From CAZFBA01 sp964517135 (GTDB taxonomy: Bacteria > Cyanobacteriota > Vampirovibrionia > JBFMGH01), in contig CAZFBA010000010.1 of NCBI GenBank assembly GCA_964517135.1, forward strand, positions 45,097-109,096: a stretch of DNA of 64,000 nucleotides, written 5' to 3'. The position numbers were made by a program, and so were the translations under genes. Below the pieces are notes generated by a model. That model was not told the origin of the DNA. It did no database searches and was given only the letters and a program-made list of their open reading frames with translations. Each line of letters starts with the position of its first letter. The first letter of the stretch is position 1. Below are positions 42,329 to 51,677 of this stretch, one piece after another.

Positions 42329-43324
42329 TTAATGTGCAACGGTTAAAGCAAGAATTGCTTTTTGTACGTGAAGTCTGTTTTCTGCCTGATCGTTAACAAT
42401 TGACATTGGGCCATCGATAACTTCATCTGTTACCTCGTTTCCTCTGGCAGCAGGCAGGCAGTGCATATAAGTTGCGCCTTGATGGGCAACTTCAAAGTGT
42501 TTTTTGCTAATACACCAGTCTTCTTTAACTTTTGGATCTTTTCTAAAATCCTGATCTTCTTCTTTTGTCATTTTCATTGACTTCCAGGATTTACAATAAA
42601 TTATATCTGCTCCTTCACAGGCTTTCCAGATGTCATGTTCTACAGTGATCTTAGCACCTGTTTCTTTAGCTTTTTCTTCTGCATAATTTATATATTCTGG
42701 GTCAAGGTCATACCCTTCTGGATAAGCTAAAACAAGGTCCATACCTAGAATGCCACCAGCAGCAGCCATTGTTTGGGCAACTCCTTGTGATTTGAGCCTT
42801 TCATCAAATGCCCAGCCAATTACGATCTTTTTCTTTTTGTAGTCTGCTCCAAATTTTTCTCTCATAGTAAGAATATCGGCCATAATCTGGCATGGATGTT
42901 CTTTGTCGTCAAGAGCATTAATAACAGGTATAGGTGCAACTTCTGCCATTTGTCTTAAAATTTCTCTTGCTTTACCGTAATATTCTTGGTTGTAGAGACG
43001 AATCATTATAGCATCTATAAATCTGCCCATCATTTCAGCTGTATCGAGGTATGTTTCTTTGTTGGCAAGCTGCAATGAAGAAGGGTCATAAAACTGAGCA
43101 TGTCCACCAAGTTGTGTCATTGCTGTTTCAAAAGAAATTCTTGTTCTTGTAGATGGGTGGGCAAATAACATTCCCAGGGTTTTTCCGGGAAGAATGTTAT
43201 GTGGTATACCTACTTGTTGTTTTTTCTTAAGATCTGCAGCTATATCAAGTATAAGCTCCAGTTCGTCTTTGTTATAGTCTAAAATACTGATGAAATCTTT
43301 GCCTAATAAACTCTTGACGTTCAT
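42329..43324 (-). CDS. Ornithine carbamoyltransferase-like enzyme
   Basis: 331 residues. STRTRISFE near 57, EHPCQIMAD near 142, and MHCLPAARGNEVTDEVIDG near 283 agree with ornithine-type transferases and the Cys of HCLP is present. Two parts differ: the usual GDGNNV loop reads IGWAFDERLKSQGVAQ near 170, and the SMG loop reads KSWKSMKMTKEEDQ near 245. So the second substrate may not be ornithine. GAAGGAG precedes the ATG. First gene of the operon with the YgeW-like gene (gap 113 bases) and arcC; by direction it would phosphorolyse a carbamoylated compound and feed carbamoyl phosphate to ArcC. Confidence 0.87.
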   Translation of the reverse strand: MNVKSLLGKDFISILDYNKDELELILDIAADLKKKQQVGIPHNILPGKTLGMLFAHPSTRTRISFETAMTQLGGHAQFYDPSSLQLANKETYLDTAEMMGRFIDAIMIRLYNQEYYGKAREILRQMAEVAPIPVINALDDKEHPCQIMADILTMREKFGADYKKKKIVIGWAFDERLKSQGVAQTMAAAGGILGMDLVLAYPEGYDLDPEYINYAEEKAKETGAKITVEHDIWKACEGADIIYCKSWKSMKMTKEEDQDFRKDPKVKEDWCISKKHFEVAHQGATYMHCLPAARGNEVTDEVIDGPMSIVNDQAENRLHVQKAILALTVAH

Positions 43325-44055
43325 TCTTCCTAACTCCTTCGACTAATATACATTACTTTTTCTGGAATTGTCTAAAAAACAATTAATCTGCTAAACAAAT
43401 CTTTGAATGCCTATAAACACATTATAATGAATAGCATTATACTAAGGCTACATCCCTAAAAATTACATGTCAAGCAGTTTTTTGTAGATTTTTTTCTAAG
43501 GAATGAATTATAACAAGTAAAAGCTACCTCTGACAATAGGAAACAATATTGAAAATCCTGATTTAAAGCAGCAAAGACTTGTTTGGGTTTTTTTTGCGTA
43601 TTTTGTCTATTCTATTATAGTAATTTTATTCTTTTTTTTGCTCAAATTTCCTTTAAATAAAAGCATCCTTCTTTCTCTTTATTATTTTTTTTACCGAAAT
43701 AGTGTTAAATTTATTAATTTTTGTGAGATAACAACAATAGTAAAAATAAAAAATAAAAGGCATTTATTGCTTATATTTAAAAGTTAAATTGTTTTTACAT
43801 GCTTAAAAAATCAAAAATTTAAACCAGAAAGCTAATAAAATGCTTGCATTTGATCTTTTTAGAGTCATAATAAATCTAATTGAGTAAATAAATTACAGGA
43901 AGTAGTCAACAGTTTAAATAATCTTGTTATTTGTTGCATGCTGACCGGTAATTTATTAATTTGGTAGAATAGCTAATTTTTGAATATTTCTTTATGAGAA
44001 ATTTTTTTCTTTAATATTCTAAAAATTACTATGAGAGAAAATTTTATGGAGGCAT
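43325..44055. other. Divergent intergenic region, 731 bp
   Basis: Between the minus-strand carbamoyltransferase operon and the plus-strand PLP enzyme. Very AT-rich, with a CATTATAATG palindrome near 43429-43438 that could be a minus-strand -10 region. No ORF or strong hairpin. Its length suggests regulated divergent promoters. Confidence 0.5.
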
Positions 44056-44058
44056 ATG

Positions 44059-45525
44059 ATGAACTCAAAAGTATTTAGTTTTAATGAAGATGTGTTGAAA
44101 AAGACAGCAAAAAGATGTAAAGAGCGTAATATAATTATTCCGACGATTGCCCAGCAGAAAAACCCTGAGCTCATACCCGATAATATAAAACAAAAGCTTA
44201 AAAATGTTGGGCTATGGGATGTTGACCCGATAAACCTTTTTAGAATTACCTGGAAAAATGATATAAATACTGGCCTTTTTAAAGGGGTCAATTATATTGA
44301 AATACCTGAGGCTATTACAGGCGTCAGGGCAAAGATTGTAGGCCTGGTGGGCAAATATTTTCCTACAGGTGCTCACAAGGTAGGTGCAGCTTTTGGATGC
44401 TTGGTACCAAGACTTGTAACAGGTCAGTTTGACCCGACAACACAAAAAGCTGTATGGCCTTCAACCGGTAATTATTGCCGTGGAGGAGCATTTGATTGTG
44501 CTCTTCTTGCCTGTACAGCCGTTGCAATATTACCTGAAGAGATGAGTAGAGAACGTTTTGAGTGGTTAAAAGAGATTGGTGCAGAGGTAATTGCTACCCC
44601 TGGTTGTGAATCCAATGTTAAAGAAATCTATGATGAATGCTGGAATATAAGAAAGAACCGGCCAGATTGTGTTATATTCAACCAGTTTGACGAATTTGGA
44701 AATGCTATGTGGCATTATGAAGTTACTGGAAGTGCTATTGAAGAAGTTTATAATGAAATTAAGACAGATAAAAATCGTATGGCAGTTTATGTTTCTGCTA
44801 CAGGTTCAGCAGGAACATTGGGGGCTGGTGAATACCTTAAAAAAGTTTTCCCTGAGATGAAAATTGTTGCTACAGAAGCTTTACAGTGCCCTACTCTGCT
44901 AATGAATGGGTTTGGTGGCCATAGAATTGAAGGTATAGGTGATAAGCACGTGCCATGGATTCATAATGCACGCAATACTGATATGATTGCAGCTATTGAT
45001 GATGAGCAAACCATGCAGCTGTTAAGGCTTTTCAATGATCCAGAAGGGCAAAAATTCCTTGAAACAGCTGGTATGACACGAAATGAAATCAACAACCTGC
45101 AATTGTTAGGCATCTCTGGTATATGTAATGTGCTTGCAGCCGTCAAAGCTGCAAAATACTGGGAATTAGATGAAAACGATGTTATTTTTACACCTTTAAC
45201 CGATTCTGTAGAGCTTTACCAGTCTAGGTTGTGTGAAATGGAAGAACAGCAAGGAAAACTGACTTATGAAAAAGCAGGAATGCTTCATGAAAGATATATT
45301 AATGGAATATCAATAGATTATCTCAAAGAATTAAACTACTATGACCGAAAAGCAATTCACAACCTCAAGTATTTCACCTGGGTTGAGCAGCAGGGCAAAG
45401 AAATTGAAGACCTGAATGCTCTCTGGTCAAGAGAATTCTGGGAAGAAGAATTTGCAAAAGCAGATGAATGGGATAAACTCATTGAAGAATTTAACCAGAG
45501 AATTAATGAACTGGTAGAAGTTTAG
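44059..45525 (+). CDS. Fold-type II PLP-dependent enzyme of unknown substrate
   Basis: 488 residues from the second of two adjacent ATGs; GGAGG at 44048-44052 is six bases from it but only three from the first. Beta-family (tryptophan synthase/cysteine synthase) enzyme: the PLP lysine is probably in YFPTGAHKVGAAFG near 110, like the GAHK of TrpB; the substrate loop is PSTGNYCRGGAFD near 140; the phosphate loop is SATGSAGTLGAG near 252. A C-terminal helical extension of about 100 residues follows. Placed divergently from two carbamoyltransferases and arcC, as diaminopropionate ammonia-lyase (YgeX) is near ygeW and yqeA, but the sequence is not YgeX. Probably an amino-acid lyase in the same pathway. 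Confidence 0.85.
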   Translation: MNSKVFSFNEDVLKKTAKRCKERNIIIPTIAQQKNPELIPDNIKQKLKNVGLWDVDPINLFRITWKNDINTGLFKGVNYIEIPEAITGVRAKIVGLVGKYFPTGAHKVGAAFGCLVPRLVTGQFDPTTQKAVWPSTGNYCRGGAFDCALLACTAVAILPEEMSRERFEWLKEIGAEVIATPGCESNVKEIYDECWNIRKNRPDCVIFNQFDEFGNAMWHYEVTGSAIEEVYNEIKTDKNRMAVYVSATGSAGTLGAGEYLKKVFPEMKIVATEALQCPTLLMNGFGGHRIEGIGDKHVPWIHNARNTDMIAAIDDEQTMQLLRLFNDPEGQKFLETAGMTRNEINNLQLLGISGICNVLAAVKAAKYWELDENDVIFTPLTDSVELYQSRLCEMEEQQGKLTYEKAGMLHERYINGISIDYLKELNYYDRKAIHNLKYFTWVEQQGKEIEDLNALWSREFWEEEFAKADEWDKLIEEFNQRINELVEV

Positions 45526-45538
45526 TTATTAATCTCAT

Positions 45539-47563
45539 TTAGTCTTTATGGCGGGCATAGTGCCCGCTTTTTCTGTTTTCTAGTGATTGTTGAAGTTGTT
45601 TTAGCTTGTCTCTAAGCTCAGCAGCTCTTTCAAAATCGAGAACATCAGCTGCTTCATACATTTGCAGTTCCATTTCTTCAATAATCCTGTTGATATCTTT
45701 TATTTCAGTATTAGTCAGTGCCATCTGAGTTGCAAGTATATCCTCAGGCTCTCTAAAGCTGTTAATAAGAGTAAGGAGGTTGTTAGCAACATCTTTCTTA
45801 ATTGTTTGCGGTGTTATATTGTGATCTTCATTGTATTGAATCTGTATTGTTCTTCTTCTATTAGTTTCATCCAGTGCATTTTTGATTGAATCTGTTATAT
45901 GATCTGCATAAAGAATAACTCTGCCACAGGCATTTCTTGCAGCCCGGCCAATTATCTGAATCAAACTTGTTGTAGATCTCAAAAATCCTTCTTTATCGGC
46001 ATCAAGGATGGCAACCAGCGACACCTCCGGGAGGTCAAGCCCTTCTCTAAGTAGATTTACACCAACAAGAACGTCAAAATTACCAAGCCTTAAATCCCTT
46101 AATATTTCTACTCTGTCAATAGGCTTAATTTCACTATGTAAATACTTGACCCTGACATTGAATTCTTTTAGATAATCTGTCAGGTCTTCAGACATACGTT
46201 TTGTAAGTGTTGTTATAAGAACTCTTTCACCCTTTTTAATTACTTTTCGAATCTCTTTTAGCAGGTCATCAACCTGATTTTCAGTTTTATGAATGATAAC
46301 TTCAGGATCAACAAGACCGGTTGGCCTTATGATCTGTTCTACAATCTGATCAGAATTGCTTCTTTCAAAATCTGATGGAGTTGCAGAAATAAATATACGC
46401 TGGTTAGTTCTTTGCCAGAATTCATCGAACTTCAGAGGACGGTTGTCAAGGGCTGAAGGTAATCTAAAACCATAGTCTACAAGAGTTTGTTTGCGAGATC
46501 TATCTCCGTTATACATACCTCTTATCTGAGGTATGGTAATATGAGATTCGTCAATAAGCAATAAAAAGTCATCAGGGAAATAGTCAAGAAGGGTTGCAGG
46601 TGGTGAACCAGGTGGTCTTTGGTCAAAAATACGTGAATAATTTTCTATGCCGTTACAATAGCCAACTTCTCTTATCATTTCAAGGTCATAGTTAGTTCTT
46701 TGCAAAAGTCTGTTAGCCTCAAGCATTTTACCTTCAGTGTTAAGCTCTCCCAGTCTTAAAGCTAGTTCCTTTTCTATCTCAATGCAGGCCTGTTCTACAA
46801 TATCTTCGCTTGTTATATAGTGCACAGCAGGATAAATATTAATCTCATTTACTTCCTGTATAATGTTTTTATTGACCTGTTCTACCAGTTGTATCTTCTC
46901 TATGTCATCTCCAAAAAATTCAACTCGCATACTGTAGTTATCATAAGGTGAACGAATTTCTACAGTATCTCCTTTAACTCTGAATGTGCCTCTTTGAAGT
47001 TCAAGGTCATTTCTAGTGTAATGAATATCGACAAGAGACCTGAGTAAGACATCCCTGTCTATTGTTTTATGCTTATCGAGCTTGATTGCAGCTCTGAAAT
47101 AGTTCTCAGGTTCTCCCAGACCATAAATACAACTAACAGATGCAACTACCAGCACATCATTTCGCTCAAACAGACTTCTTGTGGCACTGTGTCTGAGCCT
47201 GTCTATTTCTTCATTTATAGATGCAGACTTTTCAATATATACGTCAGACCGGGGAATATAGGCTTCAGGCTGATAATAATCATAATAACTAATAAAATAT
47301 TCAACCGCATTACCGGGTAAAAACGCCTTTAGTTCATTGTATAATTGGGCTGCAAGGGTCTTATTCGGTGCAATTAAAAGGGCTGGTTTTTGCACATTAC
47401 AAACAACATTGGCAATGGTAAAGGTTTTACCTGATCCGGTGACGCCAAGCAGGGTCTGGTTTTCATAACCTGCAAGCAATCCGTTTGTAAGAAGCTCTAT
47501 AGCTTCAGGCTGGTCTCCTGAAGGCTTAAAAGTGCTTGACAGTCTGAATTCTCTATTTTGCAT
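45539..47563 (-). CDS. uvrB: UvrABC excision repair subunit B
   Basis: Helicase-like damage-verifying subunit. 674 residues from the ATG at 47563 (AAAAGGGG upstream; a TTG directly before it is not needed). Walker A LLGVTGSGKTFTIANV near 40, beta-hairpin YYDYYQPEAYIPRSDVYIEKSASINEEIDRLRHSAT near 95-130, LLLIDESHITIPQ near 335, RLVGVNLLREGLDLPEV-like VGVNLLREGLDLPEVSL near 500, and QIIGRAARNACG near 538. It ends with a UVR helical hairpin (MYEAADVLDFERAAELRDKLKQL). The last 25 codons carry, on the other strand, the terminator of the convergent PLP-enzyme gene. Confidence 0.98.
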   Translation of the reverse strand: MQNREFRLSSTFKPSGDQPEAIELLTNGLLAGYENQTLLGVTGSGKTFTIANVVCNVQKPALLIAPNKTLAAQLYNELKAFLPGNAVEYFISYYDYYQPEAYIPRSDVYIEKSASINEEIDRLRHSATRSLFERNDVLVVASVSCIYGLGEPENYFRAAIKLDKHKTIDRDVLLRSLVDIHYTRNDLELQRGTFRVKGDTVEIRSPYDNYSMRVEFFGDDIEKIQLVEQVNKNIIQEVNEINIYPAVHYITSEDIVEQACIEIEKELALRLGELNTEGKMLEANRLLQRTNYDLEMIREVGYCNGIENYSRIFDQRPPGSPPATLLDYFPDDFLLLIDESHITIPQIRGMYNGDRSRKQTLVDYGFRLPSALDNRPLKFDEFWQRTNQRIFISATPSDFERSNSDQIVEQIIRPTGLVDPEVIIHKTENQVDDLLKEIRKVIKKGERVLITTLTKRMSEDLTDYLKEFNVRVKYLHSEIKPIDRVEILRDLRLGNFDVLVGVNLLREGLDLPEVSLVAILDADKEGFLRSTTSLIQIIGRAARNACGRVILYADHITDSIKNALDETNRRRTIQIQYNEDHNITPQTIKKDVANNLLTLINSFREPEDILATQMALTNTEIKDINRIIEEMELQMYEAADVLDFERAAELRDKLKQLQQSLENRKSGHYARHKD
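45551..45575 (+). terminator. Terminator encoded within the end of uvrB
   Basis: GCGGGCA-TAG-TGCCCGC followed by TTTTTCTGTTTT, plus strand, 26 bases past the stop of the PLP enzyme gene. The same bases encode the last residues of UvrB on the minus strand. Confidence 0.85.
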
Positions 47564-47698
47564 CAAACCCCTTTTGATTCATAATTAGCTGTTTAAAATA
47601 TTTTATTACATCAGATAGCTTTCCTTTTTGATATTTAGATTATACGTTCTATGAGATAATTTTTCAGTAGGTGTTTGAAATTATATGGCAAAGCATTT

Positions 47699-47729
47699 AA
47701 AAAGTGGACCTGTTGTAACAAATCCACTT
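47699..47729 (-). terminator. Terminator after the TPR lipoprotein gene
   Basis: On the minus strand AAGTGGA and TCCACTT pair, followed by TTTAAATG. The 14-base loop holds a small TGTTgtAACA palindrome. Confidence 0.55.
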
Positions 47730-47754
47730 ACTAAATGGTATTAAACTTTAATAG

Positions 47755-49011
47755 CTAGCTTTTAGCAAGCATCAGACTATTATATTTATCAATATACTTA
47801 ATTGATTCTTCAAAAAAGCCCATTTTTTTAAGCAGATTAGCAAGTTTTAGATAAACTTCGTTTTCAGGATAATTTGTTTCAATAGCTTTTTCATAATTTA
47901 ATTTTGCTTTATCCAGGTTTCCAGCTTTTTCATAGCTTATTGCCAGGTTGTAATATACTTCTGAATCAGTGTTTCCTGTCTCAAGAAGTAAGTTGAAATG
48001 AGTTATAGCTTTTTGATAACGGGCTGATTCAATATATGTTTTGCCCAGGTTAATTTGATTTTCAAGATTATCCGGATTATTAGATACACTTTCTTCATAA
48101 TATCTTATTACGTCACTAACATTACTATTGATGCTGGCCTTACTGATAAGCTCTTCAGTTATATACCTATCATTATTGAACGCTGAAGCCATCATTAACT
48201 GTTCAAGATTCAGATATTGAGGCTTATATCTCATATCTTCAACTTTTCTTGCATCAATAGTTAATAATATAGGGGTATTCTGTTCAATGACAAAATTTCT
48301 ACCATTTAAAAAACCGATATTATAGATAGATTTTCCGCCAAGACCTCTCATTACACCAAGTCCTGTATGTTTTGGTATATCACCAGCAAGTGTTCCGTAG
48401 ACAAGACCACCAACAAGACCCGCACCACCGCCAATGGCATAGGAGATAGGTGTATTTAAAAAGCGACTAACCGGATATTTACCACCGCCAAAAACCATAC
48501 CATACCATATCTCATTGCCTAACTCGTATCTTGTCCCTGTCTTGGCAACAAATTTACAAACTTGAATAGTGTGTTTTTTAAGTGGTACTACAAAACCACC
48601 CGGAGCAGTCAATTTATCAAATGATATAACAACCTTTGAGCTTTTTATAAACTTTTTAGGGTATGTTATTTTTAATATTTCACCATTTATAGTGCTACCT
48701 GCCGGTATAGTAAAGAAATCTGCAAGCTTTAAAGGTTCAATAACCCTGAAATTAACCTTATCACCTTCTTTTGATTCCACAGGGTTAACTGTATCAGTTA
48801 TTACTGTTTTAATGTTATAAAAACCTTCTGGCAGCTGATATACATAAGCACTATCAGGTGGAGAAGAATAATAGCGATATTTATAGTCTTTATTGTGTAT
48901 TGTAAATATATCACGTGTCTTATCTTCAGCTTTGACTGGGTTAAAACAACCTGCTAACAATATACCTGCAATTAATAATACCAGAAGATTCTTCTTAGAG
49001 AGTTTATTCAT
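47755..49011 (-). CDS. TPR lipoprotein
   Basis: 418 residues. A lipoprotein signal with a good lipobox (LLVLLIAGILLAGCFNPVKA, Cys near 22). Residues 60-170 form a beta-rich domain (NFRVIEPLKLADFFTIPAGSTINGEI) that looks like the conserved region of other exported proteins built on a similar plan. A Gly-rich segment near 205-235 (YAIGGGAGLVGGLVYGTLAG) could be a glycine-zipper membrane insert. Three TPR units follow at about 300-405. No enzymatic motif. A single minus-strand gene; an outer-membrane assembly or scaffold role is plausible but not shown. Confidence 0.85.
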   Translation of the reverse strand: MNKLSKKNLLVLLIAGILLAGCFNPVKAEDKTRDIFTIHNKDYKYRYYSSPPDSAYVYQLPEGFYNIKTVITDTVNPVESKEGDKVNFRVIEPLKLADFFTIPAGSTINGEILKITYPKKFIKSSKVVISFDKLTAPGGFVVPLKKHTIQVCKFVAKTGTRYELGNEIWYGMVFGGGKYPVSRFLNTPISYAIGGGAGLVGGLVYGTLAGDIPKHTGLGVMRGLGGKSIYNIGFLNGRNFVIEQNTPILLTIDARKVEDMRYKPQYLNLEQLMMASAFNNDRYITEELISKASINSNVSDVIRYYEESVSNNPDNLENQINLGKTYIESARYQKAITHFNLLLETGNTDSEVYYNLAISYEKAGNLDKAKLNYEKAIETNYPENEVYLKLANLLKKMGFFEESIKYIDKYNSLMLAKS

Positions 49012-49467
49012 TATCCTACCTCTAGAAAATGTCTACAAACAAATACTTCAAAATAATAATTGGTCAAACCTAGATCAAAGTTTTGTATTACAAAGTTTAC
49101 CAGAAAATATATTTTATTAATACTAACTCTTTTGTTGAAATTTATTTTGCTAATATATTGAAAAGATTTAAAACCCTTTTAAAATCTGAAATATTATTTG
49201 AAAAGTCTTTTGAAAAAACTTTTTTTGTTTTAATAAATCTGCAAATACTTTAAATTAATGGACAAAGAAATGATATTGTCTTGAAAATTGTTTCTCTTTC
49301 CGGGGTGTAGATTTTATCATTACCTAAACCAAATAGAGGATATAATTTACTGAAATTATTTCTTATAATACAGAATAACTATCTTTAATAATCATTAAAG
49401 CTTTTAAGATTATTTGTCGAAACAAAACTTATCACCACAACTGAATGATCTTATGAAGGAGGTTAAA
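49012..49467. other. Intergenic region, 456 bp
   Basis: Between the divergent TPR lipoprotein gene and the first small exported gene, so it should hold both promoters. AT-rich; nothing else that I can support. Confidence 0.5.
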
Positions 49468-49737
49468 ATGAAGAAACTAGCATTATTGGCTATGTTAATT
49501 GGTGTAATATCTTCTGGTGGACCAGTGTTAGCCTGGAGTGCAAATGAAATTGATCTTCACAACACAGGTTTTTCTCCTGAAACAATTCGTCTTGTTAATT
49601 TGCAAAAATCTCGAATGGAAGATATGGAACCCATTCAACAGGAAAGAACCCGCTGGCAACAATTCTGGTGGAATGTATATCACAATGATATTCTTGAACC
49701 CACTTACGAATTTGGTCAGCAAGTTATAAAATATTAA
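49468..49737 (+). CDS. Small exported protein, paralogue 1
   Basis: 89 residues from the ATG at 49468, set by GAAGGAGG seven bases upstream; the longer frame from 49414 has none. Signal peptide (MKKLALLAMLIGVISSGGPV, then LAW). The mature part is about 65 residues: ANEIDLHNTGFSPETIRLVN, LQKSRMEDMEP, then WWNVYHNDILEPTYEFGQQV. It shares an order of motifs with the next gene: GFS, LVxLQxSRxE, NDIxxP, xFG. No known family. The two look like a tandem duplication of a short periplasmic or secreted protein. No Cys, so no disulphide. Confidence 0.75.
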   Translation: MKKLALLAMLIGVISSGGPVLAWSANEIDLHNTGFSPETIRLVNLQKSRMEDMEPIQQERTRWQQFWWNVYHNDILEPTYEFGQQVIKY

Positions 49738-49777
49738 CAGGTCAATTATTCTTCCATACTCAAGAAAGAGGAATATA

Positions 49778-50062
49778 ATGAGAAAAATATTATTCTTGTT
49801 AGTTTTAAGTATGTTTTATCTGAATTTTGCTCTGCCAGCAAAGGCTATTCTGAATGCTGAAGAAGAAGAACTGGTCTACAGAGGGTTTTCACAGTATATG
49901 GTTGAACTTGTAGATCTTCAACAAAGCAGACACGAACATAATTTTAAATATTCCCCCCCTTCACGGGGTGAAACACTCATGAAAAATCTTCTTGATAACG
50001 ATATTGTTATACCTGCTCAAGATTTTGGCTGGTATGAAATTAAAAACAAAACTTTTGACTAA
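49778..50062 (+). CDS. Small exported protein, paralogue 2
   Basis: 94 residues, 40 bases after paralogue 1, with AGAGGAAT before the ATG. Signal peptide (MRKILFLLVLSMFYLNFALP, then AKA). Mature part: ILNAEEEELVYRGFSQYMVE, LVDLQQSRHEH, then LLDNDIVIPAQDFGWYEI. The core aligns with paralogue 1 at GFS, LVDLQQSR/LVNLQKSR, NDI-P and FG. The pair is probably one transcript. The stop is only 16 bases from the convergent end of nuoN. Function unknown. Confidence 0.75.
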   Translation: MRKILFLLVLSMFYLNFALPAKAILNAEEEELVYRGFSQYMVELVDLQQSRHEHNFKYSPPSRGETLMKNLLDNDIVIPAQDFGWYEIKNKTFD

Positions 50063-50078
50063 ATATATTTTCTAAAAC

Positions 50079-51677
50079 CTACAATATATTTGTATTTGCA
50101 ATATTCGTTTTATGATTTATCAACTGCTCAATAGAGTATTTTGATAAATCTATAAGTGGTGATGCAAATATACCGAGCAATAATACTCCTGAAACCGTAA
50201 ACCCCAGAACAAAACTGAGGGTTTTTGATTTTTCAGCTGCTTCAATGTTTTCTATATCAATTTTTTGAACAAGTTCAGATTCTTCTTTTAACATCATTAC
50301 CCGAATAATATTCATATAATAATAAAGAGAGATTGCAGAGTTAATTAACGCAATAATAACAAGCCATAAAAACTGATTGCTTTCTAATATAGCAGCCTGG
50401 AAGACGTAAAACTTGGCAAAAAAGCCCGCCGTAATTGGTATACCTGCAAGAGAAAGCAGGCATAAAATAAAGCTTCCTGCCAGTAGTGGTTTTTTGTATA
50501 CCAGACCAGAATAATCTTCAATTTTGTCAGAGCCTGTATAGTTATAGAATAGTAAAATAGAACACCACGCACCAAGTTGCATAAATAGATAAATCATAAG
50601 GTAATATATCATACTTGATAAACTGTATTCAGAGGCTACAATAAGACCTATAGTGATATATCCGGCATGAGCAATAGAGCTATAAGCCATCAGTCGCTTA
50701 ATATCTTTCTGTACAATAGCTGTCAGGTTACCTATAAACATAGATAAAATTGACAGAATTATCAATATTACCTGCCACACAGGAAGAGTTGCAAAGATTA
50801 CAACCATAATTCTTGTTATAAGTACAAATCCTGCTGCCTTTGATGCCACAGAAAGAAATGCTGTATAAGGAGTTGGAGCTCCCTGATAAACGTCAGGAGC
50901 CCATACATGAAAAGGTGCTACTGCCATTTTATAGCCTATGCCTGCTATAATCATAATAGAAATCATCAAAAATGTTAAGCTCATTGATGAGGCTGACATT
51001 CTGTATGCAATATCACTGAAAACAGTTGCTCCAGTGTAACCATAAAGATATGACATTCCAAAAAGCAAAATACCTGTTGATGATGCTCCAATAATAAGGT
51101 ATTTTAAAGCAGCTTCATTGTTTGATACATTATTTCTCATATATCCTGTCAATAGATAACTGGATATACCAAGTGTTTCCAGGGCTATAAAGGTCATAAT
51201 TAAGTCATTAGCACCTGACATTAACATTGTTCCTAAAAGGGCTGTCATAAGAAGAATATAAAATTCTGTTTCAAAACGATAAGCCTTTTCCAGGTAGGTA
51301 GCTGAAAAACCAACTACAAGTAAGGTGCAGGTTAGCATAATAAACCTGAAAACAATACTTAAAATATCTGATGAAAACATCCCTGCAAAAATCACAGGAG
51401 CATTAGAGGCATTTTTTGCTGTAAACAGAAGCAAAAAGAGTGCCAGAATAATACCTGTTGATGATACACAAAGAACTGCTGGTTTTCTATGTTTGGGTTT
51501 CAATATAAAACTTACAAAACAAAGTGTCAGAATCGTTAAGATTATCACAGTCTCAGGCAAAAAAGAATTTATGATGTCATTTTTTATTGTGTCTATACTT
51601 AAATACATTTCAGTATTACTTAAAAGTGTTGCCGGTAAAAGATTTGCCTGATTAAAAATATATTCACTTATTACCAT
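50079..51677 (-). CDS. nuoN: Complex I subunit N
   Basis: 532-residue antiporter-like membrane subunit with about fourteen helices. Family features include FIALETLGISSYLLTGY near 165 with the helix-5 Glu, the broken-helix Lys regions, and PFHVWAPDVYQGAPTPYTAFLSVASKAAGF near 255. It pumps protons with NuoL and NuoM. Start ATG with GGAGTAA upstream, overlapping the end of nuoM by seven bases. Last gene of the nuo operon; no terminator is seen in the 16 bases before the convergent small gene. Confidence 0.94.
   Translation of the reverse strand: MVISEYIFNQANLLPATLLSNTEMYLSIDTIKNDIINSFLPETVIILTILTLCFVSFILKPKHRKPAVLCVSSTGIILALFLLLFTAKNASNAPVIFAGMFSSDILSIVFRFIMLTCTLLVVGFSATYLEKAYRFETEFYILLMTALLGTMLMSGANDLIMTFIALETLGISSYLLTGYMRNNVSNNEAALKYLIIGASSTGILLFGMSYLYGYTGATVFSDIAYRMSASSMSLTFLMISIMIIAGIGYKMAVAPFHVWAPDVYQGAPTPYTAFLSVASKAAGFVLITRIMVVIFATLPVWQVILIILSILSMFIGNLTAIVQKDIKRLMAYSSIAHAGYITIGLIVASEYSLSSMIYYLMIYLFMQLGAWCSILLFYNYTGSDKIEDYSGLVYKKPLLAGSFILCLLSLAGIPITAGFFAKFYVFQAAILESNQFLWLVIIALINSAISLYYYMNIIRVMMLKEESELVQKIDIENIEAAEKSKTLSFVLGFTVSGVLLLGIFASPLIDLSKYSIEQLINHKTNIANTNIL

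Noticed and set aside
44059..45525. Assignment as diaminopropionate ammonia-lyase (YgeX)
   Set aside because: The setting is similar, but length and motifs differ from YgeX.
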